A stretch of 64,000 nt of DNA from Leifsonia sp052114085 (lineage in GTDB: Bacteria > Actinomycetota > Actinomycetes > Actinomycetales > Microbacteriaceae): the NCBI RefSeq assembly GCF_052114085.1, contig NZ_JBFREB010000001.1:1054001-1118000 (forward strand). The letters are read 5' to 3'. The notes under the pieces are model-generated. The model did not search any database. It was not told the origin of the DNA and saw nothing but the letters and a program-made list of their open reading frames with translations. The position numbers and the translations under genes were made by a program. Within the stretch, counting starts at the first letter, position 1. Each line of letters starts with the position of its first letter. This document shows positions 43,453 through 51,816 of this stretch, one piece after another.

Positions 43453-44013
43453 ATGCCCGAGCAGCAGGGAGCCCCGCTGGAGCGCCAGTTCGGAGACGTC
43501 CGCGTCCCGATACTGGTGGCGATGGCGGGGCTTCCTGGTTCCGGGAAGTCCACCATCGCGGAGATCCTGGCGGGGCGCCTCGGTGCAACGGTGATCTCGG
43601 TGGACCCGATCGAGGCCTCGGTCTTGCGCGCGGGGATCGACGCCGACCAGCCGACCGGCCTCGCGGCCTACCTGGTGGCGGAGACCATGGCCGAGCAGGT
43701 GCTGCTCTCCGGTCACTCCGTCGTCGTCGACGCCGTCAACGCCGTGGAGCCGGCGCGCCTGCAGTGGCGCGACCTGGCCGAGCGTTGCGACGTCAAGCTC
43801 CGGGTGGTGGAGACGGTGTGCTCCGACCCTGCGCTGCACGACGAGCGTCTCGCGAAGCGGACGGGGCTGGTCGCCGCCTACGCCGTGGAGCAGAGCGTCG
43901 ACGAGTACGACGAGTGGAGGGGCGCCTGCGGCTCGCTGCCGCGCGTCACCCTCGACACGGCCGCTCCGCTCGGCGAGAACGTCGGCAGGGCTCTCGACTT
44001 CGTGGCCGGATAG
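43453..44013 (+). CDS. P-loop kinase-like ATPase
   Basis: 186 residues. Walker A is MAGLPGSGKSTIAEIL at about 24. A likely Walker B / catalytic Asp is in SVVVDAVNAVEP at about 96, and lid-type arginines appear in DERLAKRTG. The layout matches the AAA_33 / small-molecule kinase-like family (compare chloramphenicol phosphotransferase, gluconate kinase). The substrate is not determinable. It starts 1 nt after the atpC stop and is followed within 1 nt by yaaA, so it may ride on the atp message. Confidence 0.82.
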   Translation: MPEQQGAPLERQFGDVRVPILVAMAGLPGSGKSTIAEILAGRLGATVISVDPIEASVLRAGIDADQPTGLAAYLVAETMAEQVLLSGHSVVVDAVNAVEPARLQWRDLAERCDVKLRVVETVCSDPALHDERLAKRTGLVAAYAVEQSVDEYDEWRGACGSLPRVTLDTAAPLGENVGRALDFVAG

Positions 44014-44014
44014 A

Positions 44015-44824
44015 GTGCTCATCCTGCTCCCGCCCTCGGAGACGAAGAGGGACGGGGGAGCGGGGTCCCCGCTCGCCCTCGAACGCCTGCGTTTCCCGTC
44101 GCTGCATCCCGTGCGTCGCGAGGTGGTCGACGCCGTGGTGTCGCTCGCTGCCGACCACCAGGCTTCCGTCCGGGCACTCAAGCTCGGACCGAAGCAGGCC
44201 GGTGAGGTGGAGCGGAACCGGTCCATCGTCTCGGCGCCGACCATGCGCGCGTTGGAGCGCTACACCGGAGTGCTGTACGACGCGCTCGACGCGGGATCGC
44301 TCGACGACTCGGACTGGGCGGTGGCGGCCGAGACCGTGGCGGTTCAGTCGGCCCTTCTGGGTCTGGTCGGTGCGGATGACGCCGTGCCGGCATACCGGCT
44401 GTCCTTCGATTCGCGGTTGTCGCTGAAGCGCGGTGACGCGTCCCTCAAGAAGCGCTGGGCCGCCGCCGGGGCCGCTGCACTGGCGGAGCGCGACGATCTC
44501 CTGCTCGACCTCCGGTCCGAAGGTTACGCTGCTCTCGCCCCGCTGCCGGACCGCGAGAACGCCCACTATGTGCGGGTGCTCGCTCGGGATGACAGGGGAC
44601 ATGTCCGCGCGCTCAACCACTTCAACAAGCAGGCGAAAGGCCTCCTCACACGCGCCCTGATCGAGACGGGAGCGTCGTTCGCGACGAGCGCGGAGTTGCT
44701 CGGTTGGGCCGCTGACGAGGGCTACGAACTGCATCCGGCGAATGACGGCTCGCGTGATCTGGAACTGGTTGTTCCGGAGGTTCGGGGCGCTCCGGGGCGC
44801 CTCATGGCGACGCTTCGGGTCTGA
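44015..44824 (+). CDS. yaaA: YaaA-family peroxide stress protein
   Basis: 269 residues of the UPF0246/DUF328 family. The N-terminal signature is LILLPPSETKRDGG. The C-terminal conserved part is HFNKQAKGLLTRAL at about 205, preceded by NLRSEGY-like DLRSEGYAALAP. E. coli YaaA lowers intracellular free iron and protects DNA during hydrogen peroxide stress; the DNA-binding fold is known for that protein. The start is GTG at 44015, directly after the kinase stop. Its neighbours on the other side, tag and ogt, are also DNA-damage genes. Confidence 0.9.
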   Translation: MLILLPPSETKRDGGAGSPLALERLRFPSLHPVRREVVDAVVSLAADHQASVRALKLGPKQAGEVERNRSIVSAPTMRALERYTGVLYDALDAGSLDDSDWAVAAETVAVQSALLGLVGADDAVPAYRLSFDSRLSLKRGDASLKKRWAAAGAAALAERDDLLLDLRSEGYAALAPLPDRENAHYVRVLARDDRGHVRALNHFNKQAKGLLTRALIETGASFATSAELLGWAADEGYELHPANDGSRDLELVVPEVRGAPGRLMATLRV

Positions 44825-45168
44825 CGGGTTTCCGACCCGACTCACCGCCAACTCACAGTGGTGCACTTCTAAAAAGTGAGATAAGCTCACGACCAAGAGA
44901 GAGGATCACTGATCCGAGGCAAGGGCGCACGAATTGTGATCCCTCTGACCTCAACTAGTCGGGCCGATGTGTGGTGGCCGGCGCGTCATCCCCAAATGCG
45001 TCGTTTCCACGTCGGAGTGTGAGGCACCAAGAATCCGCCTGCGGTCGGGCACGTGCGGCATCTCCCTCACCAGCGAGAATCCGGCGTCGGAGCCATTTCC
45101 GCCGTCGGCCCGACTCTCTCGGTCGTAGCGCCGCCGTGCGTACTCCGCTTTTCGCGGGGTGCGCACGG
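44825..45168. other. 344-nt intergenic region with hairpins, no recognised gene
   Basis: Between the yaaA end and the tag end. An AT-rich start holds GTGAG-ataag-CTCAC (44876-44890). AGAGGATCAC (44900-44909) pairs with GTGATC-c-CCTCT (44936-44946), leaving one bulged C and a 26-nt loop. Two small open frames exist: plus-strand GTG at 44936 (28 codons) and a minus-strand frame ending at 44951. Neither resembles anything I know. A short structured RNA or a decayed gene is possible. Confidence 0.35.
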
Positions 45169-45783
45169 TCAGGCGCGGAAGCAGCCCGCGAAGTGGTCGT
45201 CGACCATTCCGGTCGCCTGCATCAGCGCGTACATGGTGGTGGGGCCGACGAAGCGGAAGCCGCGACGCCGCAGCTCTTTGCTGAGCGCGGTCGATTCGGG
45301 CGTCACCGCCGGGATCTCTCCCCAGGCGTGTGGTCGGTGGCCGGAGCGGGGCTCTGGCGCGAAGCTCCACATCAACTCCTCCAGCGGGACCTCGAGGGCG
45401 AGGACCGCCCGGGCGTTCGAGATCGTCGCCTCGATCTTGCCCCGGTGGCGGATGATGCGGGCATCCTGCAGCAGGCGTTGCACGTCGGATTCTGTCATCG
45501 CCGCAACGCGCTCCGGCTCGAAGCCGAGGAACACTTCGCGGAACGCCGGGCGTCGGCGCAAAATCGTGATCCAGGAGAGTCCCGCCTGGAACCCTTCGAG
45601 ACACAGCTTCTCGTAGAGCGCCCGCGGATCGTGCTGCGGCCGGCCCCACTCATCGTCGTGGTAGCGGCGGTACTCGGGGTCGCTGGCCGACCACGAGCAG
45701 CGGGCCAGCCCGTCCTCCCCGATGACGAGGGGGTCGCGCTCGGCCGCGGAAGCGATGTCGGGGGAGGCTGGCGTCGCGCTCAT
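45169..45783 (-). CDS. tag: DNA-3-methyladenine glycosylase I
   Basis: 204 residues. It removes 3-methyladenine from alkylated DNA. The family start is ARCSWSASDPEYRRYHDDEWG (zinc Cys and His), followed by LYEKLCLEGFQAGLSW at about 54-69. The closing zinc site is VDDHFAGCF near the C-terminus (His and Cys). The N-terminus has about 25 extra residues before the conserved part. The ATG at 45783 overlaps the ogt stop (ATGA); a longer frame upstream is only the shadow of ogt. Together they form an alkylation-repair pair. Confidence 0.94.
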   Translation of the reverse strand: MSATPASPDIASAAERDPLVIGEDGLARCSWSASDPEYRRYHDDEWGRPQHDPRALYEKLCLEGFQAGLSWITILRRRPAFREVFLGFEPERVAAMTESDVQRLLQDARIIRHRGKIEATISNARAVLALEVPLEELMWSFAPEPRSGHRPHAWGEIPAVTPESTALSKELRRRGFRFVGPTTMYALMQATGMVDDHFAGCFRA

Positions 45784-46277
45784 GCCGCCAGCATGATCCC
45801 TTCGTGCTCGAGCAGCCACAGTTTGGTCGGGATGCCGTCTCCGCCGCTGTACCCGGTGACCCGGCCGCTCGATGACAGCACGCGGTGACAGCCGACGATG
45901 ATCGGAACCGGGTTGGCACCGACGGCGCCACCGATCGCCCGGCCGTAGCCGACGCGGCCGAGCGACGCGCCCAGCTCTCCGTACGAGACGAACGTGCCGA
46001 ACTCCAGTGACGCGAGCCGCTCCCACACGGCCTGGCGGAAGGGGGTGCCCTGCAGTCGCACCGGGATGTCGAAGGTGCGCCGGTCACCCGCGAAGTACTC
46101 CGCCAGTTGTGCGGCCGCGTCGTCGAGAACCGGTGTGCTGCGTTCCGGATGTTCATCGAGTGGCAGGCGACCTGCACGCTCGATGGAGAGCGACGTGACG
46201 GCGGTGCCGTCACTCGTCAGTTCGAGCCGCCCGATGGGGCTCGTGGTGCGAAGGAGGTAGGCGAAAGAACTGCTCAT
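45780..46277 (-). CDS. ogt: Methylated-DNA--protein-cysteine methyltransferase
   Basis: 165 residues. It takes the alkyl group from O6-alkylguanine onto its own Cys. The wHTH region TPFRQAVWERLASLEFGTFVSY starts at about 78, and the Arg finger lies in VGYGRAIGGAVGANP. The active site reads IIVGCHRVLSSSG: the acceptor Cys and the His-Arg are intact, but the usual Pro of PCHR is Gly. The final GYSGGDGIPTKLWLLEHEG is typical. TAGAGT ends 6 nt before the ATG, so the message looks leaderless. Confidence 0.93.
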   Translation of the reverse strand: MSSSFAYLLRTTSPIGRLELTSDGTAVTSLSIERAGRLPLDEHPERSTPVLDDAAAQLAEYFAGDRRTFDIPVRLQGTPFRQAVWERLASLEFGTFVSYGELGASLGRVGYGRAIGGAVGANPVPIIVGCHRVLSSSGRVTGYSGGDGIPTKLWLLEHEGIMLAA

Positions 46278-46283
46278 GGGTCG

Positions 46284-46289
46284 ACTCTA
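46284..46289 (-). promoter_or_regulatory. -10 element of the ogt-tag operon
   Basis: TAGAGT on the minus strand, 6 nt before the ogt ATG, which implies a leaderless message. Confidence 0.55.
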
Positions 46290-46397
46290 GAGCGCACCGC
46301 CGACGTCCACTCGCGGGAATCGGACATCGGGGAGAACTGCCGCGCGTTGCGGGCTGTGGACGGTTTCCCGGCGACCTCCGGACCGTGCCCACGTGCC

Positions 46398-46403
46398 TAG
46401 ACT
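46398..46403 (+). promoter_or_regulatory. -10 element of the aldo/keto reductase gene
   Basis: TAGACT, 7 nt before the ATG; leaderless arrangement. Confidence 0.5.
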
Positions 46404-46410
46404 CGAAGGC

Positions 46411-47379
46411 ATGGCGAACATCGAATACCGCACTCTCGGCCGCTCCGGACTCGTCGTTTCGACGGTCGGCCTCGGCTGCAACAACTTCGGCCGGAAGGAC
46501 ACGGCGACCGAGACGCAGGAGGGCACCGACGCGGTGATCGGGGCCGCGATCGACGCCGGCGTGACGCTGTTCGACACCGCCGACATCTACGGCAAGGAAC
46601 GCGGCCTGTCGGAGACGCTGATGGGCAAGGCCCTCGAGGGCAAGCGCGATCAGATCGTTCTCGCCACCAAGTTCGGAATGGACATGGCCGGCGCGAACGG
46701 CCCGGACTGGGGCGTGCGCGGCTCGCGACGCTACATCCGGCTCGCGGTGGAGAGCTCGCTGCGCCGCCTCCGGACGGACTGGATCGACCTCTACCAGCTT
46801 CACCAGCCGGATGGGGTCACGCCGATCGAGGAGACCTTGCAGACGCTCGACGACCTCATCGCCGAAGGCAAGATCCGCTACATCGGCCACTCCAACCTCA
46901 CCGGTTGGCAGATCGCCGAGGCGGAGTTCACGGCCGAGTTGAACGGGCACCCCAAGTTCATCTCCGCGCAGAACGAATACAGCCTCTTGGCGCGCGCCGC
47001 CGAGCGCGAGGTCCTGCCTGCCGCGAATCGGTACGGCCTCGGCTTCCTGCCGTACTTCCCGCTCTACAACGGCCTGTTCACCGGCAAGTTCACCCGGGAG
47101 GGCGGGCCGGCGGACAGCCGGATCATGAACCTGCGCAAGCACCTGCTCGACAATGCGCCGTGGGATCGGATGGACCGCTACCAGGCGTTCTGCGACGAGC
47201 GCGGCGTCACGATGCTCGAGGCGACGTTCGCGTGGCTGCTCGCTCAGCCGGGACTGACCAGCGTCATCGCGGGCGCCACCAAGCCGGAGCAGATCGTCGC
47301 GAACGCCGAGGCCGCCACGGCGTGGACGCCGACGGCGGAGGATGTCGCCACGATCTCGGAGATATTTTCGACCCCGTGA
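46411..47379 (+). CDS. Aldo/keto reductase
   Basis: 322 residues, NADPH-dependent carbonyl reductase on a TIM barrel. The catalytic set is visible: Asp and Tyr in FDTADIYGKERGLSE at about 51, Lys in LATKFGMD at about 82 and His in YQLHQPD at about 128. The cofactor loop is near VIAGATKPEQI at about 291. It fits the YghZ / KvBeta-like (AKR11-14) groups. The physiological substrate is unknown. The ATG at 46411 directly follows a -10 box; an in-frame upstream ATG at 46393 would lie before that box. Confidence 0.92.
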   Translation: MANIEYRTLGRSGLVVSTVGLGCNNFGRKDTATETQEGTDAVIGAAIDAGVTLFDTADIYGKERGLSETLMGKALEGKRDQIVLATKFGMDMAGANGPDWGVRGSRRYIRLAVESSLRRLRTDWIDLYQLHQPDGVTPIEETLQTLDDLIAEGKIRYIGHSNLTGWQIAEAEFTAELNGHPKFISAQNEYSLLARAAEREVLPAANRYGLGFLPYFPLYNGLFTGKFTREGGPADSRIMNLRKHLLDNAPWDRMDRYQAFCDERGVTMLEATFAWLLAQPGLTSVIAGATKPEQIVANAEAATAWTPTAEDVATISEIFSTP

Positions 47380-47391
47380 GTTGAAAAGCGC

Positions 47392-47421
47392 TTGTGAGTG
47401 AGCACTCACTCCGCGTAGAAT
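47392..47421 (+). promoter_or_regulatory. TetR promoter with embedded operator
   Basis: -35 TTGTGA (47392-47397), an 18-bp spacer and -10 TAGAAT (47416-47421), 6 nt before the GTG start. The near-perfect palindrome GTGAGTG-ag-CACTCAC (47394-47409) overlaps the -35 and spacer. This TGAGTGAGCACTCA form is typical of TetR operators, so autoregulation is likely. Confidence 0.7.
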
Positions 47422-47427
47422 CGCGCG

Positions 47428-48096
47428 GTGATCGAAGACGCCCAGACCGTCGTGCCCCGCACGCGCGCCCAGCCGATGTCGGCCGGAGACCGCAAGGCGA
47501 TGATCGTCGACGCTGTCATCCCGCTGCTGCTGGAACACGGCCGGGGGATGACATCCCGCCAGATCGCCGAAGCCGCGGGTGTCGCGGAAGGCACGATCTT
47601 CCGGGTCTTCGGCGACAAGGAGTCGCTGGTGCAGGCGGCCATCGAGAAGTACCTCGACCCCGAGCCGCTGCGTGAGGCGCTCCGCAGCATCGACCCGGCG
47701 CTCCCGCTGGAGAACAAACTCCGCGCGATCCTCTATCTGCTGCGGGAGCGGTTCCACAGCGTGATGCGGATCATGCCGGTGATCGGCCCGGAGCGCCCAC
47801 CCGTCCCACAGGAGCGGGGAGAGTTCGCGCGCATCATCGCGCGCGTCCTGGAACCGGAGACGAAAGAGCTGAACTGGCCGCCGGAGCGCGTCGCTCACGT
47901 GCTCCGGCTGATCAGCTTCTCATCGGCCTTCCCCGCGCTCAACGAGGGGATCGAGTTCAGCATCGACGATCTGGCACGGATGGCGCTGGTCGGCATCGCC
48001 GGCACCTCGCCGCACATCGCGCCCCCTCCATCCCATCCGTCGACCTCACACGCGACTTCACACCCGTCTGCCCACACGGAGGCATCATGCTCCTGA
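47428..48096 (+). CDS. TetR-family transcriptional regulator
   Basis: 222 residues. The HTH lies at about 30-65 (MTSRQIAEAAGVAEGTIFRV, then FGDKESLVQAAI), typical of TetR. The ligand domain follows. The last 25 residues are Ser/His/Pro-rich and probably disordered, and they overlap the start of the first ABC half-transporter by 10 nt. The start is GTG at 47428, directly after the -10 box. It is first in the operon and very likely represses itself and the exporter. Confidence 0.9.
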   Translation: MIEDAQTVVPRTRAQPMSAGDRKAMIVDAVIPLLLEHGRGMTSRQIAEAAGVAEGTIFRVFGDKESLVQAAIEKYLDPEPLREALRSIDPALPLENKLRAILYLLRERFHSVMRIMPVIGPERPPVPQERGEFARIIARVLEPETKELNWPPERVAHVLRLISFSSAFPALNEGIEFSIDDLARMALVGIAGTSPHIAPPPSHPSTSHATSHPSAHTEASCS

Positions 48097-49820
48097 GAAT
48101 CCTCGGCAGGTTCCTCCGGCCGCACTGGCCCCTCCTGATCGGGGTGATCTTCTTCCAGCTGGCCCAGTCGCTGCTGTCGCTGTGGCTGCCCACGCTGAAC
48201 GCGCAGATCACCGACAACGGCATCGCCAAGGGCGACACCAGCTACATCCTGTCGGTCGGCACCGAGATGCTCGGCGTCACCCTGGTGCAGGTCGCCTGTG
48301 CGATCACGGCAGTGTACTTCGGCGCGAAGGTCGCGATGCTGGTCGGCCGCGACCTCCGCGAGGCCATCTTCCATCGGGTCGGCGAGTTCTCCGAGCGCGA
48401 GGTGTCGTCGTTCGGTGCCCCGTCGCTGATCACCCGAAACACGAACGACGTCCAGCAGGTGCAGATGCTCGTCATGATGACGTGCACGCTGCTGGTCTCC
48501 GCACCCATCCTGGCCGTCGGCGGGATCGTGCTGGCGATGCAGCAGGACATCGACCTCTCCTGGCTGATCGCGGTCAGCGTCCCGGCGCTCCTCGTCGCGG
48601 TGAGCATCATCATCTCGCGCATGGTTCCGCTGTTCCGACGCATGCAGGACCGCATCGACCGAGTGAACCGGGTGCTGCGGGAGCAGCTGAGCGGCATCCG
48701 CGTCGTCCGGGCCTTCGTGCGCGAGGACGTCGAGACCGCCCGCTTCCGGACCGCCAACGAGCAGGTGACGGAGACGGCGCTCAAGGCCGGGCGGCTGTTC
48801 GCGTTGATGTTCCCGATCGTGATGCTCGTCCTCAACGTGTCCAGCGTCGCGGTGATCTGGTTCGGTTCGTTCCGCGTCCAGGACGGCTCGCTGCAGATCG
48901 GCACGCTGACGGCGTTCCTCCAGTACCTGGCGCAGATCCTGATGGGGGTCATGATGTCGACGATGATGGCCGTGCTCGTACCGCGCGCAGCCGTCTGCGC
49001 CGACCGGATCGGCGAGGTCCTCGGTACCGACCCGTCGGTGCGCGTGTCCGCGAACCCGGTCACCGAGGTGACCGCGCAGGGGACGGTCGAGTTCGTGGAC
49101 GTCGGGTTTTCCTATCCCGGGGCCGAGCATCCGGTGCTCACCGACATCACCTTCCTCGCCGAAGCGGGGAGGACCACCGCGATCATCGGCAGCACCGGCG
49201 CCGGCAAGACGACGCTGGTGAACCTCATCCCGCGCCTCTTCGACGCGACCAGCGGCATCGTGATGGTGGACGGGGTGGATGTGGCCGACCTCGACCCGGA
49301 GGTGCTCTGGTCGCGCATCGGGATCGTGCCGCAGCGGCCGTACCTCTTCTCGGGCACGGTCGCCTCGAACCTCCGCTATGGCAACCCCGACGCGACGGAC
49401 GACGAACTCTGGCACGCCCTGGAGGTGGCACAGGCCCGCGACTTCGTGGCGGAGATGCCGGAGGGGCTGGATGCGCCCATCGCGCAGGGCGGGACCAACG
49501 TGTCCGGCGGCCAGCGTCAGCGCCTCGCGATCGCCCGCGCGCTGGTGCGGAAACCGGAGATCTTCGTCTTTGACGACTCGTTCTCGGCGCTCGACACGGC
49601 GACGGATGCGCGGCTTCGCGCCGCGCTGGCCCGGGACGTGACGGACGCGACGATGATCGTCGTCGCCCAGCGGGTGTCCACCATCGTGGACGCCGACCAG
49701 ATCATCGTCGTCGACGACGGCCGCGTGGTCGGCCGGGGAACGCACGACGAACTCGTGGAGGGCAACCCGACGTACGCGGAGATCGTGTCGTCGCAGCTCG
49801 CCGCCCAGGATGCGGCGTAA
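48087..49820 (+). CDS. Heterodimeric ABC exporter, subunit with degenerate Walker B
   Basis: 577 residues: membrane domain (about 1-310, six helices) fused to an ATPase. Walker A is GSTGAGKTTLV at about 370, the signature NVSGGQRQRLA is canonical, but Walker B reads IFVFDDSFSALD, with Asp in place of the catalytic Glu. In heterodimeric exporters (TM287/288, BmrCD, LmrCD) one of the two ATP sites is degenerate in exactly this way. The partner is encoded 11 nt downstream. It probably exports drugs or lipids; the TetR upstream fits this. Confidence 0.92.
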   Translation: MLLRILGRFLRPHWPLLIGVIFFQLAQSLLSLWLPTLNAQITDNGIAKGDTSYILSVGTEMLGVTLVQVACAITAVYFGAKVAMLVGRDLREAIFHRVGEFSEREVSSFGAPSLITRNTNDVQQVQMLVMMTCTLLVSAPILAVGGIVLAMQQDIDLSWLIAVSVPALLVAVSIIISRMVPLFRRMQDRIDRVNRVLREQLSGIRVVRAFVREDVETARFRTANEQVTETALKAGRLFALMFPIVMLVLNVSSVAVIWFGSFRVQDGSLQIGTLTAFLQYLAQILMGVMMSTMMAVLVPRAAVCADRIGEVLGTDPSVRVSANPVTEVTAQGTVEFVDVGFSYPGAEHPVLTDITFLAEAGRTTAIIGSTGAGKTTLVNLIPRLFDATSGIVMVDGVDVADLDPEVLWSRIGIVPQRPYLFSGTVASNLRYGNPDATDDELWHALEVAQARDFVAEMPEGLDAPIAQGGTNVSGGQRQRLAIARALVRKPEIFVFDDSFSALDTATDARLRAALARDVTDATMIVVAQRVSTIVDADQIIVVDDGRVVGRGTHDELVEGNPTYAEIVSSQLAAQDAA

Positions 49821-49831
49821 AGGAGCACGGG

Positions 49832-51805
49832 ATGAGCGACAAGACGACAGCGCCGGTCCGCCCCGCCGGACCTCCGATGCGGAGGGGCCCCGGTGGCGGA
49901 GGACCGTTCGCCGGGATGGGCATGCCCACGGAGAAGTCGATGAACTTCGGCCCGAGCGCCAAACGTCTGCTCGGCCGGCTGCGCCCGGAGCGGCTGCCGC
50001 TGGTCGCCGTGACTGCGCTCGCGGTCGTGTCCGTGGTGTTCGCGGTGCTCGGCCCCAAGCTGCTCGGGAACGCGATCAACCTGGTTTTCGCCGGGGTGCT
50101 GTCGCTGCAGTTCCCGAAGGGCATGACTCAGGAGCAGGCCATCGCCGCGGTGCGCGCGACGGGCCAGAACCAGTACGCCGACCTCCTCTCGGGCACCACC
50201 TTCACCCCCGGTGCGGGCATCGACTTCACCGCGGTCGGCCAGACGCTGATGTGGGTGCTCGCCCTGTACGTGCTGTCGTCGCTGTTCAGCTATCTGCAGG
50301 CCTACGTGCTGAACGGAGTCACCCAGCGCACGGTCTTCCGGCTGCGGGCGGACGTCGAGGAGAAGCTCCACCGGCTGCCGCTGAAATACTTCGACGGGAT
50401 GCAGCGCGGTGAGCTGCTGAGCCGGGTCACGAACGACATCGACAACATCTCGCAGTCGCTGCAGCAGACGATGAGCCAGCTGCTCACGTCGCTGCTGACG
50501 GTCGTCGGCGTGGTGGTGCTGATGTTCGTCATCTCGCCGCTGCTCGCGGTGATCGCGCTCATCACCATCCCTCTGACGCTGATCATCACCACGATCATCG
50601 CGAAGCGTTCGCAGAAGCTCTTCGTCGCTCAGTGGCGCCACACCGGCGAGCTGAACGGCCAGATCGAGGAGGCCTTCACCGGTCACTCCCTGGTGAAGGT
50701 CTTCGGCCGGCACCGCGAGGTCGAGGCGCGGTTCCGCGAGAAGAACCAGGAGATGTACCGCGCCAGCTTCGGCGCCCAGTTCATCTCCGGGATCATCATG
50801 CCCGCGATGATGTTCGTCGGGAACCTGATGTACGTGGCGATCGCCGTCGTGGGCGGTCTGCAGGTCGCGACCGGCGCGATGCAGCTCGGAGACGTGACGG
50901 CGTTCATTCAGTACTCACGGCAGTTCACTCAGCCGCTCACCCAGCTCGGGTCGATGGCGAACCTGCTGCAGTCGGGTGTCGCCAGTTCCGAGCGCGTGTT
51001 CGAGCTGCTGGACGCGGACGAGCAGTCCTCGGACCCGCGGCAGCCTGAGAGCCCGGAGGGCACCAAGGGGCTGCTCGCTTTCGAGGACGTCTCCTTCCGC
51101 TACACCGAGGACACGCCGCTCATCGAGGACCTGTCGCTGGTGGCGCAGCCGGGCCAGACGGTGGCGATCGTCGGCCCGACCGGCGCAGGCAAGACGACCC
51201 TGGTCAACCTGATGATGCGCTTCTACGACCTCGACGGCGGGCGCATCACGCTCGACGGCGTCGACATCGCGACCATGAACCGGCACGACCTGCGCAGCCG
51301 GATGGGCATGGTCCTTCAGGACACCTGGCTGTTCAAGGGAACGATCCGCGACAACATCCTCTACGGCCGCCCGGACGCGACGGACGAAGAGGTGCTGGCT
51401 GCGGCGCGCGCCACGTACGTCGATCGCTTCGTCCACTCCCTGCCGGACGGCTACGACACCGTGCTCGACGACGAGGGGGCGAACATCTCGGCCGGGGAGA
51501 AGCAGCTGCTGACGATCGCGCGCGCGTTCCTGGCGCGGCCGAGCGTCCTCATCCTCGACGAGGCGACATCATCGGTGGACACCCGCACGGAGGTGCTGGT
51601 GCAGAAGGCGATGAGCGCGCTGCGGGCCGACCGCACGTCGTTCGTCATCGCGCACCGGCTCTCCACCATCCGCGATGCCGATCTCATCCTGGTCATGGAG
51701 GCGGGAAGGATCGTGGAGCAGGGCACGCACGCCGAGCTCCTGGCCCGCGGGGGCGCCTACTACTCGCTGTACAACGCGCAGTTCGCCGGAGCCGCCGATC
51801 AGTAG
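49832..51805 (+). CDS. Heterodimeric ABC exporter, subunit with non-canonical signature
   Basis: 657 residues. The N-terminus is Gly/Pro-rich (about 1-40). The membrane domain has a roughly 40-residue insert after the first helix. The ATPase has Walker A GPTGAGKTTLV and intact Walker B LILDEATSSVDTRTE (catalytic Glu present), but the signature reads ISAGEKQLLTIA instead of LSGGQ. This pairs with the Asp-containing Walker B of the upstream subunit, giving one working and one degenerate ATP site. It is translated from an ATG with AAGGAGC upstream. Confidence 0.92.
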   Translation: MSDKTTAPVRPAGPPMRRGPGGGGPFAGMGMPTEKSMNFGPSAKRLLGRLRPERLPLVAVTALAVVSVVFAVLGPKLLGNAINLVFAGVLSLQFPKGMTQEQAIAAVRATGQNQYADLLSGTTFTPGAGIDFTAVGQTLMWVLALYVLSSLFSYLQAYVLNGVTQRTVFRLRADVEEKLHRLPLKYFDGMQRGELLSRVTNDIDNISQSLQQTMSQLLTSLLTVVGVVVLMFVISPLLAVIALITIPLTLIITTIIAKRSQKLFVAQWRHTGELNGQIEEAFTGHSLVKVFGRHREVEARFREKNQEMYRASFGAQFISGIIMPAMMFVGNLMYVAIAVVGGLQVATGAMQLGDVTAFIQYSRQFTQPLTQLGSMANLLQSGVASSERVFELLDADEQSSDPRQPESPEGTKGLLAFEDVSFRYTEDTPLIEDLSLVAQPGQTVAIVGPTGAGKTTLVNLMMRFYDLDGGRITLDGVDIATMNRHDLRSRMGMVLQDTWLFKGTIRDNILYGRPDATDEEVLAAARATYVDRFVHSLPDGYDTVLDDEGANISAGEKQLLTIARAFLARPSVLILDEATSSVDTRTEVLVQKAMSALRADRTSFVIAHRLSTIRDADLILVMEAGRIVEQGTHAELLARGGAYYSLYNAQFAGAADQ

Positions 51806-51816
51806 GTCGCGGGCGG

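Noticed and set aside
43417..44244. Antisense open frame across the kinase/yaaA junction
   Set aside because: Both plus-strand genes have clear family motifs (GLPGSGKST, LPPSETKR). The antisense frame has none.
44951..45649. Minus-strand open frame of 232 codons overlapping the tag end
   Set aside because: Most of it is antisense or frame-shifted relative to tag. Only the last part lies in the gap, without a start codon with ribosome binding site or a recognisable motif.
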